Positions 1 to 11,871 are shown, counted from the stretch's first letter. The stretch: DNA of 64,000 nucleotides from Bordetella genomosp. 4 (GCF_002261185.1 NZ_NEVQ01000012.1:248001-312000); one strand, 5' to 3'. Notes: generated by a model not told the origin, from the sequence alone. A program made the numbers and translations.

Positions 1-1343
1 AGGGAATGGCCCGTTCTCGTTGCGGCGGCGGGATGATCATCGCCGTCACCCATGCCGGCCAGCCGGAAAGCGTTGCGAAACGTCTGTTCTACAAAAGTCC
101 GGTGTTCCGTCAAGGCACGTTCGAATTCATCCGCACCCAGTCCCAGTGCACTTGCCAGACGTGCGCGCTGTTCGGCATCACCAGGCAAGAGGTGGGTCTG
201 CTCGTCTTCGCGATATTGCAGTGTGTGTTCGACGCGGCGCAAAAAACGGTAGGCGTTTTCCAAGCGTTGGGCATCGTCGGTGCTGATGAGACCGGCATCG
301 CGTTCCGCGTGCAGTGCCTGCAATAGACCGCGTCGCTGCAGGGCGGGCATGCGGCCGCCGCGGATGAGCTGGAATAACTGCACGACGAATTCTATTTCCC
401 GAATGCCGCCATCGCCGAGTTTGATGTTGTTGGCACTGTCGATGCCGTTGCGCGCAAGGGCACGCCGCTGCCAGTCCTGGCGGATGCGTTCGCGCAAGGC
501 ACGTAACGAGGCCAGGGCATCGAAGTCAAAGTATTTGCGATAGACAAACGGTACGCGCAGGCTTTCGAGCTGGCGGGCTTGGGCGGTGGAGTCGCTGTCG
601 GGAAAGGCCTGCGCCGGAATCAAACGCGCCTTGAGCCAGGCATAGCGCTCCCATTCGCGGCCTTGAGCGACTAGGTAGTGTTCCAGCGCGTCCAGGCTCC
701 ACGCGGGTGGACCGGAGTCGCCGTCGGGGCGCAGGCGCAGGTCGGTGCGAAACACCTGGCCGTGGGCATCGGCCTCTGACAGCACCGGCATCATGCGGCG
801 TGTGAGACGCCCGTAGAACTCGTGATGGCTGATGCGGCGCGGGCCGTCGGTTTCTCCTTCTTCGCCATACAGCATGATCAGATCGATGTCTGATGACACA
901 TTCAACTCGCCGCCACCGAGCTTGCCCATGCCGAGGATCAGCATTTCTTGAGGTGCGCCGGTGGCGGGGTCGCGGGGGATGCCGTGGGTCTCGGCCATTT
1001 CTGCTGCGACGCTGCGATATGTGATGGCCACCGCCAGATCCGCGAGGGCCGTCATGGCGCCTACGACTTCTTCCAATGTCGCCTGGCCCGCCAGGTCGCG
1101 CACCATCAACGTCGTGAATACGCGTTCGCGCAGTTTGCGCAGGACCTCACGGCATTGAGGGACCGACAGGACGGCTGACGCCTCGGCGCCTGCCAACTCG
1201 GCTTGCCAGGCGGCCAAGACATTCGGCGTGACGGGGTGACGGCTGGCGACTTCCAGCCAGGCAGCCAGATCGGGATGGGTATCGACACGGCGGCGCAGAT
1301 AACCAGACCAGGCCAGGGCGGGGGCGAGCAGAGAGGCAGACAT
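1..1343 (-). CDS. glnE: Glutamine synthetase adenylyltransferase / adenylyl-removing enzyme, N-terminal part
   Basis: GlnE attaches AMP to, and removes it from, glutamine synthetase in response to PII and glutamine. The leftward frame opens with ATG at 1343 and runs off the left edge, so about 447 of the usual 900 or more residues are present. The nucleotidyltransferase core is clear: [11 protein letters not shown] followed by [16 protein letters not shown], with the metal-binding Asp pair in DID, and further on [20 protein letters not shown] and [16 protein letters not shown], all typical of the GlnE adenylyl-removase half. Family members usually have Arg where this protein has the third Gly of GKLGGGEL. 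The gene diverges from the YhdP-like gene across an 80-bp gap. The identification is secure; the C-terminal adenylyltransferase half lies outside the window. Confidence 0.95.
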   Translation of the reverse strand, partial: MSASLLAPALAWSGYLRRRVDTHPDLAAWLEVASRHPVTPNVLAAWQAELAGAEASAVLSVPQCREVLRKLRERVFTTLMVRDLAGQATLEEVVGAMTALADLAVAITYRSVAAEMAETHGIPRDPATGAPQEMLILGMGKLGGGELNVSSDIDLIMLYGEEGETDGPRRISHHEFYGRLTRRMMPVLSEADAHGQVFRTDLRLRPDGDSGPPAWSLDALEHYLVAQGREWERYAWLKARLIPAQAFPDSDSTAQARQLESLRVPFVYRKYFDFDALASLRALRERIRQDWQRRALARNGIDSANNIKLGDGGIREIEFVVQLFQLIRGGRMPALQRRGLLQALHAERDAGLISTDDAQRLENAYRFLRRVEHTLQYREDEQTHLLPGDAEQRARLASALGLGADEFERALTEHRTFVEQTFRNAFRLAGMGDGDDHPAAATRTGHS

Positions 1344-1422
1344 GGGAGGAAGTGCAGACGGATAGACGCGTTTCAGGTATAAGGGGACGATACCCCAAGA
1401 AGTTCTTTCTGCCCACTGCTCT

Positions 1423-4400
1423 GTGTCGTTAATCGCCAAAGTCTTCCGTTGTCTATTCTGGACCGGGTTCGCCATATATATTGCCGCGGCCGCTACGCTG
1501 CTCGGCTTGCGATATTGGGTCCTGCCCAATATCGATCAGTGGCGTCCCCGCATTGAGGCCTATGCCAGCGAGGCGCTGGGCGCTCGCGTGCAGATTGGCG
1601 AGCTAAAAGCGAATTGGCGCGGTTTGAATCCCAGTCTGCGATTGACCTCGTTGGTGGTGTACGGTTCGGACAACGAGCCTGTGTTGACCTTGCCGACGGT
1701 CTCGGCGGTGTTGGGCTGGCGCAGCGTACTGGTGTTGTCGCCGCGTTTACTCAGTCTGCGGGTGGACGGCCCGGAACTATGGGTCCGCCGCGATGCGACA
1801 GATCATCTGTGGGTGGCGGGCCAATCGATTGATCTCAATACCGATGCAGATAATGTGCATGGCCGCTCGCCGTTGGTGCGCTGGTTGGGTAATCAACGTG
1901 ATCTGGCCTTGGTCGACGCGACGGTGCACTGGCAGGATGAGTTGCGGCAGGCTCCCGATGTGGTGTTGCGTAACGTCAGTCTGCGGTTATTCAATGGGCT
2001 GCTGGCTCACCGCTTTGCCTTGTCGGCAGAGCCGCCTGCCACGCTGGCGAGCGGGGTGCTGGTGCGGGGCAATTTTTCTCGCAATCCTTTGCAGGCGGGG
2101 GCACCCCGTTGGACAGGCGAGCTCTATGCGGAAATCAAAGACGCGGAACCCCGGGCTTGGGCTCCCTGGCTTTCTGTCCCGGCCGTATCGGGCCGAGGGG
2201 CGGCGCGTGCCTGGTTGACCTTGGATGAGGGCAAGGTCACTGATCTGACGGCGGATGCGGCGTTGCGCGGGGTGAGCTGGCATGCGGCGGATGAGGGCAC
2301 TGTGGCGTCCACGTCATCGCAGACGGGCGATGCGACAGAGGAGGCATCCGCATCCCACACGAGACCGCATACTGCCGCATCATCTCAGGCGCTGGCGTTT
2401 CGTCTGGAATCCGGCATACTTCATCTGCAAGGGCCGCCCGGCAGCGTCACACAGTGGGACGGTGTGCCATTGGCGCCCGCGGCCGAGGACGCGGGCATGA
2501 CAGTCCGTGCCGAGTTGGCCGGTGTGCAGGCCAATCTGCCCGAAACATTCGATCCCGCCTTGCTGCAGGTCGATACACTGCGTCTGGATGCAACCGTGCG
2601 TCGTCTGTCGCAGCAGCCATTGGTGGTTGACGTCAGGCAGCTCGATCTGGCGAATGATGATTTGGATGCCCGTCTGAATGGACGCTGGACCTCGCAGGGC
2701 AAGACCGTCGCAGGCACCGCGGATTTCCAGGGTAATCTGGCTCGCGGCAGTATGTCGGCAATTCACAAGTACCTGCCTCTGACGGTGAACGCCGATGCGC
2801 GCGAGTGGCTGGCGCGTGGCTTGCCTGCGGGACATATCCGCGATGCCTCGGTCACGGTAAAAGGCGACCTTGACGAATTTCCCTTTGAAGATAAAGAGGA
2901 CCACGGCCAGTTTCGTATTGCGGGCGCCTACAGCGGGGCGATCGTCGACTATGCGCCGCCCCAAGGCCGAAACAAAGGCTGGCCGCGCCTGGAAAACGTT
3001 TCGGGCAATTTTGCCGTGGACAAAGTCAGTCTGTCGCTGGACACGCCCGGCGGAGCGATTGCGCATATCGGCGATGACCATACGCTGACGATCGGGGCGG
3101 TCAGGGCCACGATCCCCGACATGGAGCACGCATCGACGCTGCATCTCGACGGTGAGATCTCTGGCGCCGTGCCAGCCTATTTGGCGTTAGCAAACCATTA
3201 TCAATTGGGGCAGTTGTTGGACGGCATACTCGACACGGCCGAGGGCACCGGTGCGTGGCGTGTGCCGTTGAAGCTCGAGGTGCCGCTGCTGAATGCTGAG
3301 GACTCCAAGGTCGACGGACGGATCGTGTTTGCGGGCAATGACTTCCGCTTTGTGCCCCAGATGCCGATGTTGCGGGACTTGCAGGGCGAATTGATGTTTT
3401 CCGAGCGTGGGCTGCGGGTCGATGTGCTGCGCACCGAGTTTCTGGGTGGGCAGGCACGTATCAGCGGCAAGCTCGAGCAACGCCAGGATGCGTTGCGTGT
3501 CGAGGGAACCTTGCCTGCCTCCGGGCTGGCGCAATGGGTGCGCAATCCTCTCATGGATCGCTTGTCTGGCCAGACTTCGTATCGCGCGCATGTGGGGTAT
3601 GGGCCGGGCGGGATATTGGACCTTAGCCTGGATTCGGATCTGACCGGGATGGCCATCGACTTGCCCGCGCCGGTGGGCAAACCCAAGACGACCGCGGTGC
3701 CGCTGAAGGCCAGTTGGGGGGCGTCGAGCGCGGCCGATAGCGGCAAGCGGGACCAACTATCGGTGAGTCTCGGCGGCAATGTTGCCTTGCTACTGGAGCA
3801 TGATCGCGCTGCGCGTGGCAGTTACTTTACGCGCGGCGCATTGGGCGTGAGCCGCCCGGCAGTGCTGCCTGCAACTGCCGGGATGCTGGTCGATGTGCAG
3901 ATGCCGGAATTGGATTTGGATGCCTGGCAACAGGTGGCCGACGAGGCCGAGGCCCCAAAAAAGGCGGACGCAGACAAAGCCGCTGCGCGTTCTGATGCGT
4001 TGCCCGTACTGAATCGGATCAATTTAGCAACCCAGCATCTGCGGGTGGGAGGTTGGTCAATAGACAATCTGACGCTTGCCGCGACGCGTCCGCAGCCCAC
4101 GCAGTGGCAGGTATCGTTGAATTCCAAGCAGGCTGCCGGGTCACTATCCTGGCAGGAAGCCTCAGGCGCCATTGCAGGGCGTGTCACCGCGCGACTCAAG
4201 CACCTGGCCCTTGGCGGGGATTCAGATGTCGCTACCAGCATGCCCGTCAAAGAAGGGCCGACGCCCGACGAGGACTTGTCGGATATCCCGGCTATCGACC
4301 TGCAGGCGGATCAATTTTCGATATACGGCAGTAATGTCGGCAAGCTCGAGGTCTTGGGAACCAACCTGGAACGAGGCCAGTCATGGCGCCTGGACAAACT

Positions 4401-5145
4401 GCACATCGGTAATGAGTCGGCCACGTTGGATGCGACGGGAAATTGGAGCCTCAAGGGGGCGCAGCGCGGTCTGACCGTGGATGCCAAAGCCCAATTCAAG
4501 GACCTGGGCGCGTTCGTGGATCGCATCGGCTACAAAGATCACGTGGGCGGCGGCAGCGGTTCGATCGTGGGCAAAATGACGTGGCGCGATCTGCCTTGGA
4601 CGCATGATCTGGCCAATCTGGAAGGCAATGTGCAGATCAGCCTGGACAAGGGGCGTTTCCTGAACGTGAATTCGCGCAGCGCCCGTTTGCTGGAGCTCCT
4701 GTCGCTGCAATCATTGCAGCGCCTGGCCAAGCTGGAGGCCAATCCGGCCGATGCGTGGCGGGATGGTTTTCCTTTTGACACGATCCGGGGTGATATGGCC
4801 TTGAGCCGCGGCATCGCGCACACCGAGGGTTACAAGCTCAACGGTCCGGTGGCGACGATTGTGCTGGCCGGCGATACCGACATCGTGGCTGAGCAGTGGA
4901 ATATGAAAGCGGTCGTGATTCCCAATCTCGACGCCAGCGGTGCAGCCGTTGTGACGGCGTTGGCCGTGAATCCCCTGATCGGTCTCGGAGCGTTTGTGAC
5001 GCAGTGGTTATTGAAACACCCACTGGCTCAGGCAATGACGATGGAGTACGCCGTGACGGGATCATGGGATGACCCCCAGGTCCATCCCATCGAGACGAAG
5101 CGTACACCCAACCATCCCTCGAGCCGCGACTATATCGAGCATTAA
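1423..5145 (+). CDS. yhdP: YhdP family AsmA-like envelope protein
   Basis: A 1240-residue protein of the YhdP/AsmA/TamB-like group, inner-membrane anchored and largely periplasmic. In Escherichia coli, YhdP and its relatives support phospholipid transport to the outer membrane. One N-terminal membrane segment lies at about residues 8-30, followed by the family opening ([23 protein letters not shown]) and a long beta-rich, low-cysteine body. The C-terminal part carries the AsmA-like segment [22 protein letters not shown], and the protein ends near WDDPQVHPI. The start is a GTG at 1423; no strong ribosome site precedes it. Length matches the family (about 1270 residues in E. coli). It is transcribed away from glnE and converges on rho, with tandem terminator-like repeats between. 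Function is by family similarity only. Confidence 0.9.
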   Translation: MSLIAKVFRCLFWTGFAIYIAAAATLLGLRYWVLPNIDQWRPRIEAYASEALGARVQIGELKANWRGLNPSLRLTSLVVYGSDNEPVLTLPTVSAVLGWRSVLVLSPRLLSLRVDGPELWVRRDATDHLWVAGQSIDLNTDADNVHGRSPLVRWLGNQRDLALVDATVHWQDELRQAPDVVLRNVSLRLFNGLLAHRFALSAEPPATLASGVLVRGNFSRNPLQAGAPRWTGELYAEIKDAEPRAWAPWLSVPAVSGRGAARAWLTLDEGKVTDLTADAALRGVSWHAADEGTVASTSSQTGDATEEASASHTRPHTAASSQALAFRLESGILHLQGPPGSVTQWDGVPLAPAAEDAGMTVRAELAGVQANLPETFDPALLQVDTLRLDATVRRLSQQPLVVDVRQLDLANDDLDARLNGRWTSQGKTVAGTADFQGNLARGSMSAIHKYLPLTVNADAREWLARGLPAGHIRDASVTVKGDLDEFPFEDKEDHGQFRIAGAYSGAIVDYAPPQGRNKGWPRLENVSGNFAVDKVSLSLDTPGGAIAHIGDDHTLTIGAVRATIPDMEHASTLHLDGEISGAVPAYLALANHYQLGQLLDGILDTAEGTGAWRVPLKLEVPLLNAEDSKVDGRIVFAGNDFRFVPQMPMLRDLQGELMFSERGLRVDVLRTEFLGGQARISGKLEQRQDALRVEGTLPASGLAQWVRNPLMDRLSGQTSYRAHVGYGPGGILDLSLDSDLTGMAIDLPAPVGKPKTTAVPLKASWGASSAADSGKRDQLSVSLGGNVALLLEHDRAARGSYFTRGALGVSRPAVLPATAGMLVDVQMPELDLDAWQQVADEAEAPKKADADKAAARSDALPVLNRINLATQHLRVGGWSIDNLTLAATRPQPTQWQVSLNSKQAAGSLSWQEASGAIAGRVTARLKHLALGGDSDVATSMPVKEGPTPDEDLSDIPAIDLQADQFSIYGSNVGKLEVLGTNLERGQSWRLDKLHIGNESATLDATGNWSLKGAQRGLTVDAKAQFKDLGAFVDRIGYKDHVGGGSGSIVGKMTWRDLPWTHDLANLEGNVQISLDKGRFLNVNSRSARLLELLSLQSLQRLAKLEANPADAWRDGFPFDTIRGDMALSRGIAHTEGYKLNGPVATIVLAGDTDIVAEQWNMKAVVIPNLDASGAAVVTALAVNPLIGLGAFVTQWLLKHPLAQAMTMEYAVTGSWDDPQVHPIETKRTPNHPSSRDYIEH

Positions 5146-5178
5146 AAACACCCCTCCACGCCGCGCCTTTGGCTTGCT

Positions 5179-5198
5179 GCCCCCCGAGGGGGCTTTTT
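5179..5198 (+). terminator. Intrinsic terminator downstream of yhdP (first copy)
   Basis: The stem is GCCCCC/GGGGGC with a GA loop, followed by five T. It lies about 35 bp after the yhdP stop and inside the first repeat unit. Confidence 0.7.
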
Positions 5199-5254
5199 AC
5201 CTTGGGGCGGCCCGGCGGTAAAAAAAGGCCCCCACGCTGCGCCTTCGGCTTGCA

Positions 5255-5275
5255 GCCCCCCGAGGGGGATTTTTT
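5255..5275 (+). terminator. Intrinsic terminator downstream of yhdP (second copy)
   Basis: The same C-run/GA/G-run hairpin as in the first unit, followed by ATTTTTT. It backs up the first terminator for rightward transcription. Confidence 0.6.
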
Positions 5276-5293
5276 ACCTTGGGGCGGCCCGGC

Positions 5294-5326
5294 GGTAAAA
5301 AAACAGGCGCCCTAGGGCGCCTGTTT
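5294..5326 (-). terminator. Intrinsic terminator downstream of rho
   Basis: A perfect 26-bp palindrome at 5301-5326 (half-site AAACAGGCGCCCT) is preceded on the plus strand by a run of A. Read leftward this is a strong hairpin followed by seven U. It lies about 55 bp past the rho stop and is distinct from the adjacent tandem repeat. Confidence 0.8.
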
Positions 5327-5380
5327 CAGATCTGAGGCGGGGCCGCGCATCAACGTACGGACAGTCCCGGCGCCTCGGAT

Positions 5381-6637
5381 TTATTTCTTCATCATGTCGA
5401 AGAACTCGGCGTTGGTCTTGGTAGCGCGCATCTTGTCCAGGATGAATTCCATCGACTGGATTTCGTCCATGTCGTGGATGAACTTGCGCAACACCCAGAC
5501 TTTTTGCAGCAGATCGGGCTTGATCAGCAGTTCTTCGCGGCGGGTGCCGGACTTGTTCAGGTTGATCGCGGGATAGACGCGCTTTTCGGCAAGACGGCGC
5601 TCGAGGTGGACTTCGGAGTTACCCGTGCCCTTGAATTCCTCGTAGATGACTTCGTCCATACGGCTGCCGGTTTCGATCAGCGCCGTACCCAGGATGGTCA
5701 GCGAGCCGCCTTCTTCGAGGTTGCGCGCGGCGCCGAAGAAACGCTTCGGGCGTTGCAGGGCGTTGGCATCGACACCGCCTGTCAGTACCTTGCCCGAAGC
5801 GGGCACCACGGTGTTGTAGGCACGTGCCAGACGGGTAATGGAGTCCAGCAGGATCACCACGTCTTTTTTCATTTCGACTAGGCGCTTGGCCTTTTCGATG
5901 ACCATTTCCGCGACCTGCACGTGACGGGTGGCAGGCTCGTCAAAAGTCGAGGCGACGACTTCGCCGCGCACCGTGCGCTGCATCTCGGTGACTTCCTCGG
6001 GCCGTTCGTCGACCAGCAGGACGATCATGATGGCTTCGGGGTAGTTCGTGGTGATGGCGTGCGCAATGTGCTGCATCATCACCGTTTTACCGGATTTGGG
6101 GCTGGCTACGATCAGACCGCGTTGGCCTTTGCCGATGGGGGCAAAGATGTCCATGATCCGGCCGGTGAGGTTTTCTTCGCTCTTGATGTCGCGTTCCAGG
6201 CGCAGCGGCTGATTCGGGTGCAGCGGCGTCAGGTTTTCGAACATGATGCGATGCTTGATCGCTTCGGGGGCCGAGCCGTTGACCTTGTCGACTTTGACCA
6301 GGGCAAAGTAACGCTCGCCGTCTTTGGGCGTACGAACCTCGCCCTCGATGGAGTCGCCGGTATGCAGGTTGAAACGGCGGATCTGCGACGGCGAAATGTA
6401 GATGTCGTCGGTGCTGGCCAGATACGAGGTCTCGGGAGAACGCAGAAAGCCGAACCCGTCGGGCAGGACTTCCAGTACGCCGTCGCCGAAGATCTGCTCG
6501 CCTTGTTTGGCCCGTCGCTTCATGATGGCGAACATCAGCTCTTGCTTGCGCAAGCGGTTGGCGTTTTCGATTTCCAGGCCGGCGGCCATTTCCAGCAACT
6601 GCGAAACGTGCAGCGCCTTCAGTTCATTGAGGTGCAT
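5381..6637 (-). CDS. rho: Transcription termination factor Rho
   Basis: The hexameric RNA-dependent ATPase that ends transcription at Rho-dependent sites. The 418-residue protein has the usual length. It opens with the N-terminal Rho segment [18 protein letters not shown] and the RNA-binding cold-shock-like domain ([17 protein letters not shown]) at about residues 50-125. The Walker A motif SPKSGKT is at about 180, then the Walker B region [16 protein letters not shown] and the Q/R-loop segment [20 protein letters not shown]. It is read in the same direction as trxA, 118 bp downstream, with no clear terminator between, so co-transcription is likely. Its 3' end faces yhdP across terminators. 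Confidence 0.98.
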   Translation of the reverse strand: MHLNELKALHVSQLLEMAAGLEIENANRLRKQELMFAIMKRRAKQGEQIFGDGVLEVLPDGFGFLRSPETSYLASTDDIYISPSQIRRFNLHTGDSIEGEVRTPKDGERYFALVKVDKVNGSAPEAIKHRIMFENLTPLHPNQPLRLERDIKSEENLTGRIMDIFAPIGKGQRGLIVASPKSGKTVMMQHIAHAITTNYPEAIMIVLLVDERPEEVTEMQRTVRGEVVASTFDEPATRHVQVAEMVIEKAKRLVEMKKDVVILLDSITRLARAYNTVVPASGKVLTGGVDANALQRPKRFFGAARNLEEGGSLTILGTALIETGSRMDEVIYEEFKGTGNSEVHLERRLAEKRVYPAINLNKSGTRREELLIKPDLLQKVWVLRKFIHDMDEIQSMEFILDKMRATKTNAEFFDMMKK

Positions 6638-6755
6638 CGCGGTGAAAGGGGGATAGTAGAGAAGGGTCTTGGCGGCAGGCCACGGACGGGCCCGCGCGGT
6701 AATCTCAGACGGAGCGCCGACCAGGTCGGCGCATGTGTTTACAACACGTAGTGTA

Positions 6756-7082
6756 TTACAACGCGCCGTCCAGGAAAGCAGTTAATTGCGATTTCGACAG
6801 GGCGCCGACCTTGGTGGCGGCGGCTTGGCCGTCCTTGAACAGCATCAGCGTGGGGATGCCACGAATGCCGTATTTGGCGGCGGTCTCCTGGTTTTCGTCG
6901 ACGTTCAGCTTGGCGACCGTCAGGCGGCCGGCGTACTCGGTGGCGACTTCCTCCAGGAGGGGGGCGATCATCTTGCAGGGGCCACACCAGGCCGCCCAGT
7001 AATCGACCAGCACCGGCTGACCGGATTTGATCACATCGGCATCGAAGCTTGCATCGCTGACGTTCTTGATTTGCTCGCTCAT
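6756..7082 (-). CDS. trxA: Thioredoxin 1
   Basis: A 108-residue cytosolic thiol-disulfide reductant. The active site WCGPC places the redox cysteines at 33 and 36, and the cis-proline segment [14 protein letters not shown] follows. The start at 7082 ([10 protein letters not shown]) gives the standard thioredoxin length; the frame is open further upstream to about 7262, but that extension has no thioredoxin character. The gene lies directly upstream of rho on the same strand, a common arrangement in beta- and gamma-proteobacteria. Confidence 0.97.
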   Translation of the reverse strand: MSEQIKNVSDASFDADVIKSGQPVLVDYWAAWCGPCKMIAPLLEEVATEYAGRLTVAKLNVDENQETAAKYGIRGIPTLMLFKDGQAAATKVGALSKSQLTAFLDGAL

Positions 7083-7392
7083 GGTGATTCTCGGTTCCGC
7101 GGCATGATGGGCGTCAGACGCCCCTGCCATTTTTGTTCTACTAAAAGGTAGGTGAGGCATTAAGCATACCACTGTTGAAAACAACAGGGTTTGCCAGTTT
7201 TGTGTAGCATGTTGCGTCGTGGTCGACGGAATCCAGAAACTGGCAGAACGCCATTCTGTCATTCTTTGACCTGCAAACTACTTATCCTACCGAATTCGGA
7301 CTGGTCAGGACGTGCGCATCCTACCTAAGGCCGCGCAAAACCTAGACTTATCCGTAAAATGTCGGTTTTTTTCCACAGATCTTGGGGATAAC
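7083..7392. promoter_or_regulatory. Divergent trxA / parE control region
   Basis: About 310 bp without a gene, between the trxA start and the chosen parE start. It contains a perfect 6-bp inverted repeat, CTGTTG-AAAA-CAACAG, at 7172-7187 that could be an operator or small hairpin. No convincing sigma-70 pair was found. The last 80 bp could be read as an N-terminal extension of parE, but they look like leader sequence. Confidence 0.3.
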
Positions 7393-9354
7393 TTGGCTAC
7401 ACCACGTTACACCGAAGCCTCCATCCGAGTCCTGAAGGGGCTGGAGCCGGTGCGTCAGCGTCCGGGCATGTACACCCGCACCGAAAATCCCCTGCACGTC
7501 GTGCAGGAGGTCATCGACAATGCCGCTGATGAGGCGCTCGCCGGCTACGGCAAGCAGATCCAGGTCACCCTGCATACCGACGGCAGTGTGTCGGTCGAGG
7601 ACGATGGCCGCGGTATTCCCGTCGGCCTGCACCCCGAAGAAAACGCGCCCGTCGTCGAATTGGTCTTTACGCGGCTGCACGCCGGGGGCAAGTTCGACAA
7701 GCAGGGCGGGGGCGCCTATGCCTTTTCTGGCGGCCTGCACGGCGTCGGGGTATCCGTCACCAACGCGCTGGCGACACGGCTCGAGGTGGTCGTCTGGCGC
7801 GATGGCGCGACCAACCGCCTGGTGTTCCAGGGCGGTGATGTGACCGAGCCGCTGGCGCCGTATCCCGAGGCAGGGCGAAAGAAGTCCGGTACCCGGGTGC
7901 GCGTCTGGCCCGATGGCAAATATTTCGACAGCCCGCAGATCCCGCTGGGCGAACTGAATCATCTGCTGCGCAGCAAGGCCGTGCTGTTGCCGGGCGTGAA
8001 AGTCACGCTGATCAACGAAAAAACTGGCGACACCAAGGTCTGGCAATACACCGACGGCCTGCGCGGCTATTTGGCCGAGGCGCTGTCCGGTTCGGAGCTG
8101 ATGGTGCCGTTTTTCGAGGGCCAGCAGTATGCCGGCGCCGATCACGAGAGCTTTGCCGACGGCGAGGGCGCGCAATGGGTCGTCGCCTGGACTGAGGACG
8201 GCAACGCGGTGCGTGAGTCCTACGTCAACCTGATTCCGACACCGGCTGGCGGTACGCACGAATCTGGTTTGCGCGAAGGCCTGTTCTCGGCGGTAAAGGG
8301 GTTTGCCGAGCTGCACAGCCTGCTGCCCAAGGGCGTCAAGCTGTTGCCCGAGGACGTGTTTTCGCGCGCCAGTTTCGTGCTGTCGGCCAAGGTTCTCGAT
8401 CCGCAATTCCAGGGCCAGATCAAGGAACGCCTGAACAGCCGCGACGCGGTGCGCCTGGTGGGCGGCTTTGCAAAAAGCGCGCTCGATCTCTGGCTTCACA
8501 GCAACGTCGAATACGGCAAGAAATTGGCCGAACTGGCGATCCGTCAGGCCCAGGCGCGGGCGCGTTCGGCGCAGAAAGTTGAAAAGCGCAAGAGCTCCGG
8601 CGTTGCGGTGTTGCCGGGCAAACTCACTGATTGCGAGTCTTCTGATGCCACCCGTACCGAGGTGTTCCTGGTCGAGGGCGACTCGGCTGGCGGCTCGGCC
8701 AAAATGGGCCGCGACAAGGAATTCCAGGCCATCCTGCCGCTGCGCGGCAAGGTCCTGAACTCCTGGGAAGTCGACCGCGACCGTCTCTTTGCCAATAACG
8801 AGATCCACGATATATCCGTGGCGATCGGCGTGGACCCTCACGGCCCGAACGATTCGCCCGATTTGTCGGGATTGCGTTATGGACGCATCTGCATTTTGTC
8901 GGACGCAGATGTGGACGGCTCGCACATTCAGGTGCTGCTGCTGACCTTGTTCTACCGTCATTTCCCCAAGCTGGTCGAGCGCGGGCATGTATATGTGGCC
9001 AAGCCGCCGCTGTTCCGCCTGGACGTGCCGGCCCAAGGCAAGCGCCCCGCGCGCAAGATCTATTGTCTGGATCAGGGCGAGCTCGAGGCGGCGCAAGACA
9101 AACTCCTCAAAGAAGGCGTGCGCGAGGGCGCATGGAGCATCAGCCGATTCAAGGGGCTGGGAGAAATGAATCCGGAGCAACTGTGGGAAACCACGATGAA
9201 CCCCGATACGCGGCGCTTGTTGCCTGTTGGTTATGGCGCGTTGACCCCCGAGGACACCACCAGCATGTTCGACATGCTGATGGGTAAAGGCGAGTCATCG
9301 CAGCGCCGTGCCTGGATCGAGGAAAAGGGCAATCTCGCTGAACTCGATATCTGA
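7393..9354 (+). CDS. parE: DNA topoisomerase IV subunit B
   Basis: The ATPase subunit of topoisomerase IV, which decatenates daughter chromosomes together with ParC. The GHKL ATP site is seen in [13 protein letters not shown] (about residues 38-50) and [11 protein letters not shown]. The TOPRIM domain is shown by EGDSAGGSA (about 428) and [11 protein letters not shown] (about 502), and the protein ends with the conserved [10 protein letters not shown] segment. I place the start at a TTG at 7393: it follows GGGGAT at a good distance and yields [19 protein letters not shown], matching the family N-terminus. The frame is also open from a GTG at 7312, which would add 27 unrelated residues. The product is about 653 residues. 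parC follows 158 bp downstream on the same strand. Confidence 0.95.
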   Translation: MATPRYTEASIRVLKGLEPVRQRPGMYTRTENPLHVVQEVIDNAADEALAGYGKQIQVTLHTDGSVSVEDDGRGIPVGLHPEENAPVVELVFTRLHAGGKFDKQGGGAYAFSGGLHGVGVSVTNALATRLEVVVWRDGATNRLVFQGGDVTEPLAPYPEAGRKKSGTRVRVWPDGKYFDSPQIPLGELNHLLRSKAVLLPGVKVTLINEKTGDTKVWQYTDGLRGYLAEALSGSELMVPFFEGQQYAGADHESFADGEGAQWVVAWTEDGNAVRESYVNLIPTPAGGTHESGLREGLFSAVKGFAELHSLLPKGVKLLPEDVFSRASFVLSAKVLDPQFQGQIKERLNSRDAVRLVGGFAKSALDLWLHSNVEYGKKLAELAIRQAQARARSAQKVEKRKSSGVAVLPGKLTDCESSDATRTEVFLVEGDSAGGSAKMGRDKEFQAILPLRGKVLNSWEVDRDRLFANNEIHDISVAIGVDPHGPNDSPDLSGLRYGRICILSDADVDGSHIQVLLLTLFYRHFPKLVERGHVYVAKPPLFRLDVPAQGKRPARKIYCLDQGELEAAQDKLLKEGVREGAWSISRFKGLGEMNPEQLWETTMNPDTRRLLPVGYGALTPEDTTSMFDMLMGKGESSQRRAWIEEKGNLAELDI

Positions 9355-9512
9355 TCCTGAATCCATCAGGCAGCCAGACCGACATGGATCAACACTGCCT
9401 TGGCCGACCCGGTAAAAATGCCTTCTGGGCTGTGCTTTGCGCAGTCCGCCTTGCAAAGGGCAGACTGCGTGTAAGCGCGGGGGGCTTTTCCTGAAAGCAA
9501 TTTCGACGACAA

Positions 9513-11831
9513 ATGACTGACAGCAATCAACCTGGCTTGTTTGACGAAGCCGCCGGTGGGTCCGACGAGGCCATCACGCTGGGCCGCTATGCCGAGCAGG
9601 CCTACCTGGACTACGCCGTTTCCGTGGTGCGAGGCCGCGCCTTGCCCGATGTGGGCGATGGGCAAAAGCCGGTACAGCGCCGTATTCTTTTCGCCATGCA
9701 GGACATGGGCTTGGGCCCCGGCGCCAAGCCAGTCAAATCCGCGCGCGTGGTAGGCGATGTGCTCGGTAAATACCACCCGCACGGCGACCAGGCGGCGTAT
9801 GACGCCATGGTGCGCATGGCGCAGGATTTTTCGCTGCGCTATCCGCTGATCGATGGGCATGGCAACTTTGGCTCGCGCGATGGCGACAATGCTGCCGCGA
9901 TGCGTTATACCGAAGCGCGTTTGACGCCGTTTTCGCGTCTGCTGCTCGATGAGCTCGACGAGGGCACCGTCGATTTCGCGCCGAATTACGACGGCAGCCA
10001 ACAAGAGCCGCAAATGTTGCCGGCGCGTTTGCCGGTGATGTTGCTCAATGGCGCCTCGGGGATCGCCGTGGGGATGGCGACGGAGATCCCCTCGCATAAT
10101 CTGCGCGAGGTGGCGCAGGCGTGCGTTGCATTGATCAAGCAGCCTAACTTGCCGGACAGCGAGCTGCACGCCATGGTGCCCGGCCCCGATTTCGCCGGCG
10201 GCGGTCAAATCATCACGCCCGAGGCCGACATCGCCCAGATCTACCAGAGCGGCCGCGGCTCGCTCAAGGCGCGCGCGCGTTGGCAATTCGAGGAAATGGC
10301 GCGCGGCCAGTGGCAACTGGTCGTACATGAACTGCCTCCCGGCACGTCCTGCCAGAAAGTCCTCGAGGAAATCGAAGAACTCACCAACCCGAAGGTCAAG
10401 TCCGGCAAGAAGAGCCTCACGGCCGATCAGCAGCAGTCCAAGGCAGTCATGCTGAACTTGCTGGATGCCGTGCGCGACGAGTCCGGCAAGGACGCCGCCG
10501 TACGTTTGGTATTCGAACCCAAGACCTCGCGTGTCGATCGCGATGAGTTCGTCAATACACTGCTTGCGCAAACCAGTATGGAAAGCAGTGTGCCGATCAA
10601 CCTGGTGTGCATCGGCACCGACGGCCGTCCGCGTCAAAAGGGACTGCGCGAGGTTTTGACAGAATGGCTGGCATTTCGCACCGATACCGTCGTGCGCCGT
10701 ACTCGCCATCGCTTGGACAAGGTCACGGATCGCATCCATGTGCTCGAAGGGCGCATGGTCGTGTACCTGAATGTCGATGAGGTCATTCAGACGATCCGCG
10801 AATCCGACGAGCCCAAGGCGGCGTTGATGCAGCGTTTCTCGTTGTCTGAACGCCAGGCCGAAGACATTCTGGAAATGCGCTTGCGGCAATTGGCGCGTCT
10901 GGAAGGCTTCAAAATCGAGCAGGAGCTCGCCGACAAGCGCGACGAACAGGCAAAGCTGCAAGAGCTGTTGGATAACCCCAATTCGCTCAAGCGTCTGCTC
11001 ATCAAGGAAATCGAGGCCGACGCAAAGCAATACGGCGATGACCGCCGCACCTTGATCGAAACGGCCGAGCGCGCCGTTCTGGAAACCAAGGTATTGGACG
11101 AACCCGTCACGGTCATCGTCTCGCAAAAGGGATGGTTGCGCGCTCGCCAGGGCCACGGCCATGATGCCTCGCAGTTTGGCTTCAAGCAGGGCGATGATCT
11201 GTACGGCGCTTTTGAATGCCGCACCACGGACACGCTGATCGCGGTGGGTGACAACGGCCGGGTATACACCGTTGCGGTGTCCGGTTTGCCTTCGGCGCGA
11301 GGCGACGGGCAGCCCGTCACCACGATGGTCGATTTGTCGCCCGGGACGCGCATCGTCCATAGTATTGCAGCGGCCCCGGATAGCCGCTGGCTGCTGGCCA
11401 CGCAACGTGGTTTTGGTTTCGCAGCCAAGCTCAGCGATATGACCTCGCGTCAGCGTGCGGGCAAGCAATTCATCACGCTCGAGGATGGCGATGCGTTGTT
11501 GCGGCCGGTTCCCTTGTTTGCCGGGGCGCAGCAACTGGCGTTGTTGTCGGCCAAGGGCAAGTGCCTGGTGTTTGGATTGGATGAGGTCAAGTCCCTGTCG
11601 GGCGGCGGCCGCGGCACCATCTTGATGGGCCTGGACGCTGCCGACAAACTTGAACAAGCCGTGCCTGTCGGGGTAGGCGGGTTGCGCGCAACAGGCGTGT
11701 ATCGCAACAAGCAAACCGAAGACATTCTGGTTGGCCCGACGCTCGCACCCTACATCGGCAAGCGGGCTCGCAAAGGCCGCGCGCTGGATGTGCGGCCCAA
11801 GCTGCCCGTGCTGCTGTCGCCGGTGCTTTAG
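9513..11831 (+). CDS. parC: DNA topoisomerase IV subunit A
   Basis: The DNA-cleaving subunit of topoisomerase IV, 772 residues. The catalytic tyrosine is Tyr132 in AMRYTEARL. The winged-helix segment GKYHPHGD lies just before it, followed by coiled-coil and gate regions ([22 protein letters not shown]) and a C-terminal beta-pinwheel with GxGRGT-like repeats ([10 protein letters not shown]). The quinolone-resistance region reads [12 protein letters not shown]: Gln93 and Asp97 stand where E. coli ParC has Ser80 and Glu84. Bases GAAAGCAA precede the ATG. The parE-parC pair is probably one unit ending at the strong hairpin at 11872. Very long open frames on the opposite strand are codon-bias shadows. 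Confidence 0.97.
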   Translation: MTDSNQPGLFDEAAGGSDEAITLGRYAEQAYLDYAVSVVRGRALPDVGDGQKPVQRRILFAMQDMGLGPGAKPVKSARVVGDVLGKYHPHGDQAAYDAMVRMAQDFSLRYPLIDGHGNFGSRDGDNAAAMRYTEARLTPFSRLLLDELDEGTVDFAPNYDGSQQEPQMLPARLPVMLLNGASGIAVGMATEIPSHNLREVAQACVALIKQPNLPDSELHAMVPGPDFAGGGQIITPEADIAQIYQSGRGSLKARARWQFEEMARGQWQLVVHELPPGTSCQKVLEEIEELTNPKVKSGKKSLTADQQQSKAVMLNLLDAVRDESGKDAAVRLVFEPKTSRVDRDEFVNTLLAQTSMESSVPINLVCIGTDGRPRQKGLREVLTEWLAFRTDTVVRRTRHRLDKVTDRIHVLEGRMVVYLNVDEVIQTIRESDEPKAALMQRFSLSERQAEDILEMRLRQLARLEGFKIEQELADKRDEQAKLQELLDNPNSLKRLLIKEIEADAKQYGDDRRTLIETAERAVLETKVLDEPVTVIVSQKGWLRARQGHGHDASQFGFKQGDDLYGAFECRTTDTLIAVGDNGRVYTVAVSGLPSARGDGQPVTTMVDLSPGTRIVHSIAAAPDSRWLLATQRGFGFAAKLSDMTSRQRAGKQFITLEDGDALLRPVPLFAGAQQLALLSAKGKCLVFGLDEVKSLSGGGRGTILMGLDAADKLEQAVPVGVGGLRATGVYRNKQTEDILVGPTLAPYIGKRARKGRALDVRPKLPVLLSPVL

Positions 11832-11871
11832 TCGACGTCATGCGCTAATCGGGGGGCATATGCCCCGATCG

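Larger units (their letters stand above)
5151..5303. repeat. Two tandem copies of a ~75-bp GC-rich terminator-like repeat
   Basis: Two near-identical units lie back to back, about 5152-5227 and 5229-5303. Each contains the phrase CGCCTTxGGCTTGCxGC, a C5-GA-G5 hairpin with a following T run, and a second closing stem in which TTTTTACC pairs with GGTAAAAA around a GGGGCGGCCCGGC core. Unit differences are few, suggesting recent duplication. The pair sits between convergent yhdP and rho. I infer a mobile or amplified intergenic terminator module; its copy number elsewhere cannot be seen here. Confidence 0.7.

Noticed and set aside
1383-1396. GGGG-ACGATA-CCCC hairpin upstream of the YhdP-like gene, reminiscent of a guanidine-II loop
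   Set aside because: Loop is six bases, there is no second ACGR hairpin, and the gene is unrelated to guanidine.
5921-6751. 276-codon rightward frame opposite rho
   Set aside because: Antisense shadow of rho.
7340-7392. DnaA-box-like words before parE (TTATCCGTA, TTTTCCACA)
   Set aside because: Each is off the TTATNCACA consensus, only two or three occur, and there is no AT-rich unwinding region or dnaA/dnaN context.
7348-9180. 610-codon leftward frame opposite parE
   Set aside because: Antisense shadow of a strongly conserved gene; composition rich in His, Arg and Gln with no family motif.
9366-11714. Very long leftward open frame (782 codons) opposite parC
   Set aside because: It mirrors the codon pattern of parC, has no recognisable domain and no ribosome site; it is a GC-bias shadow.
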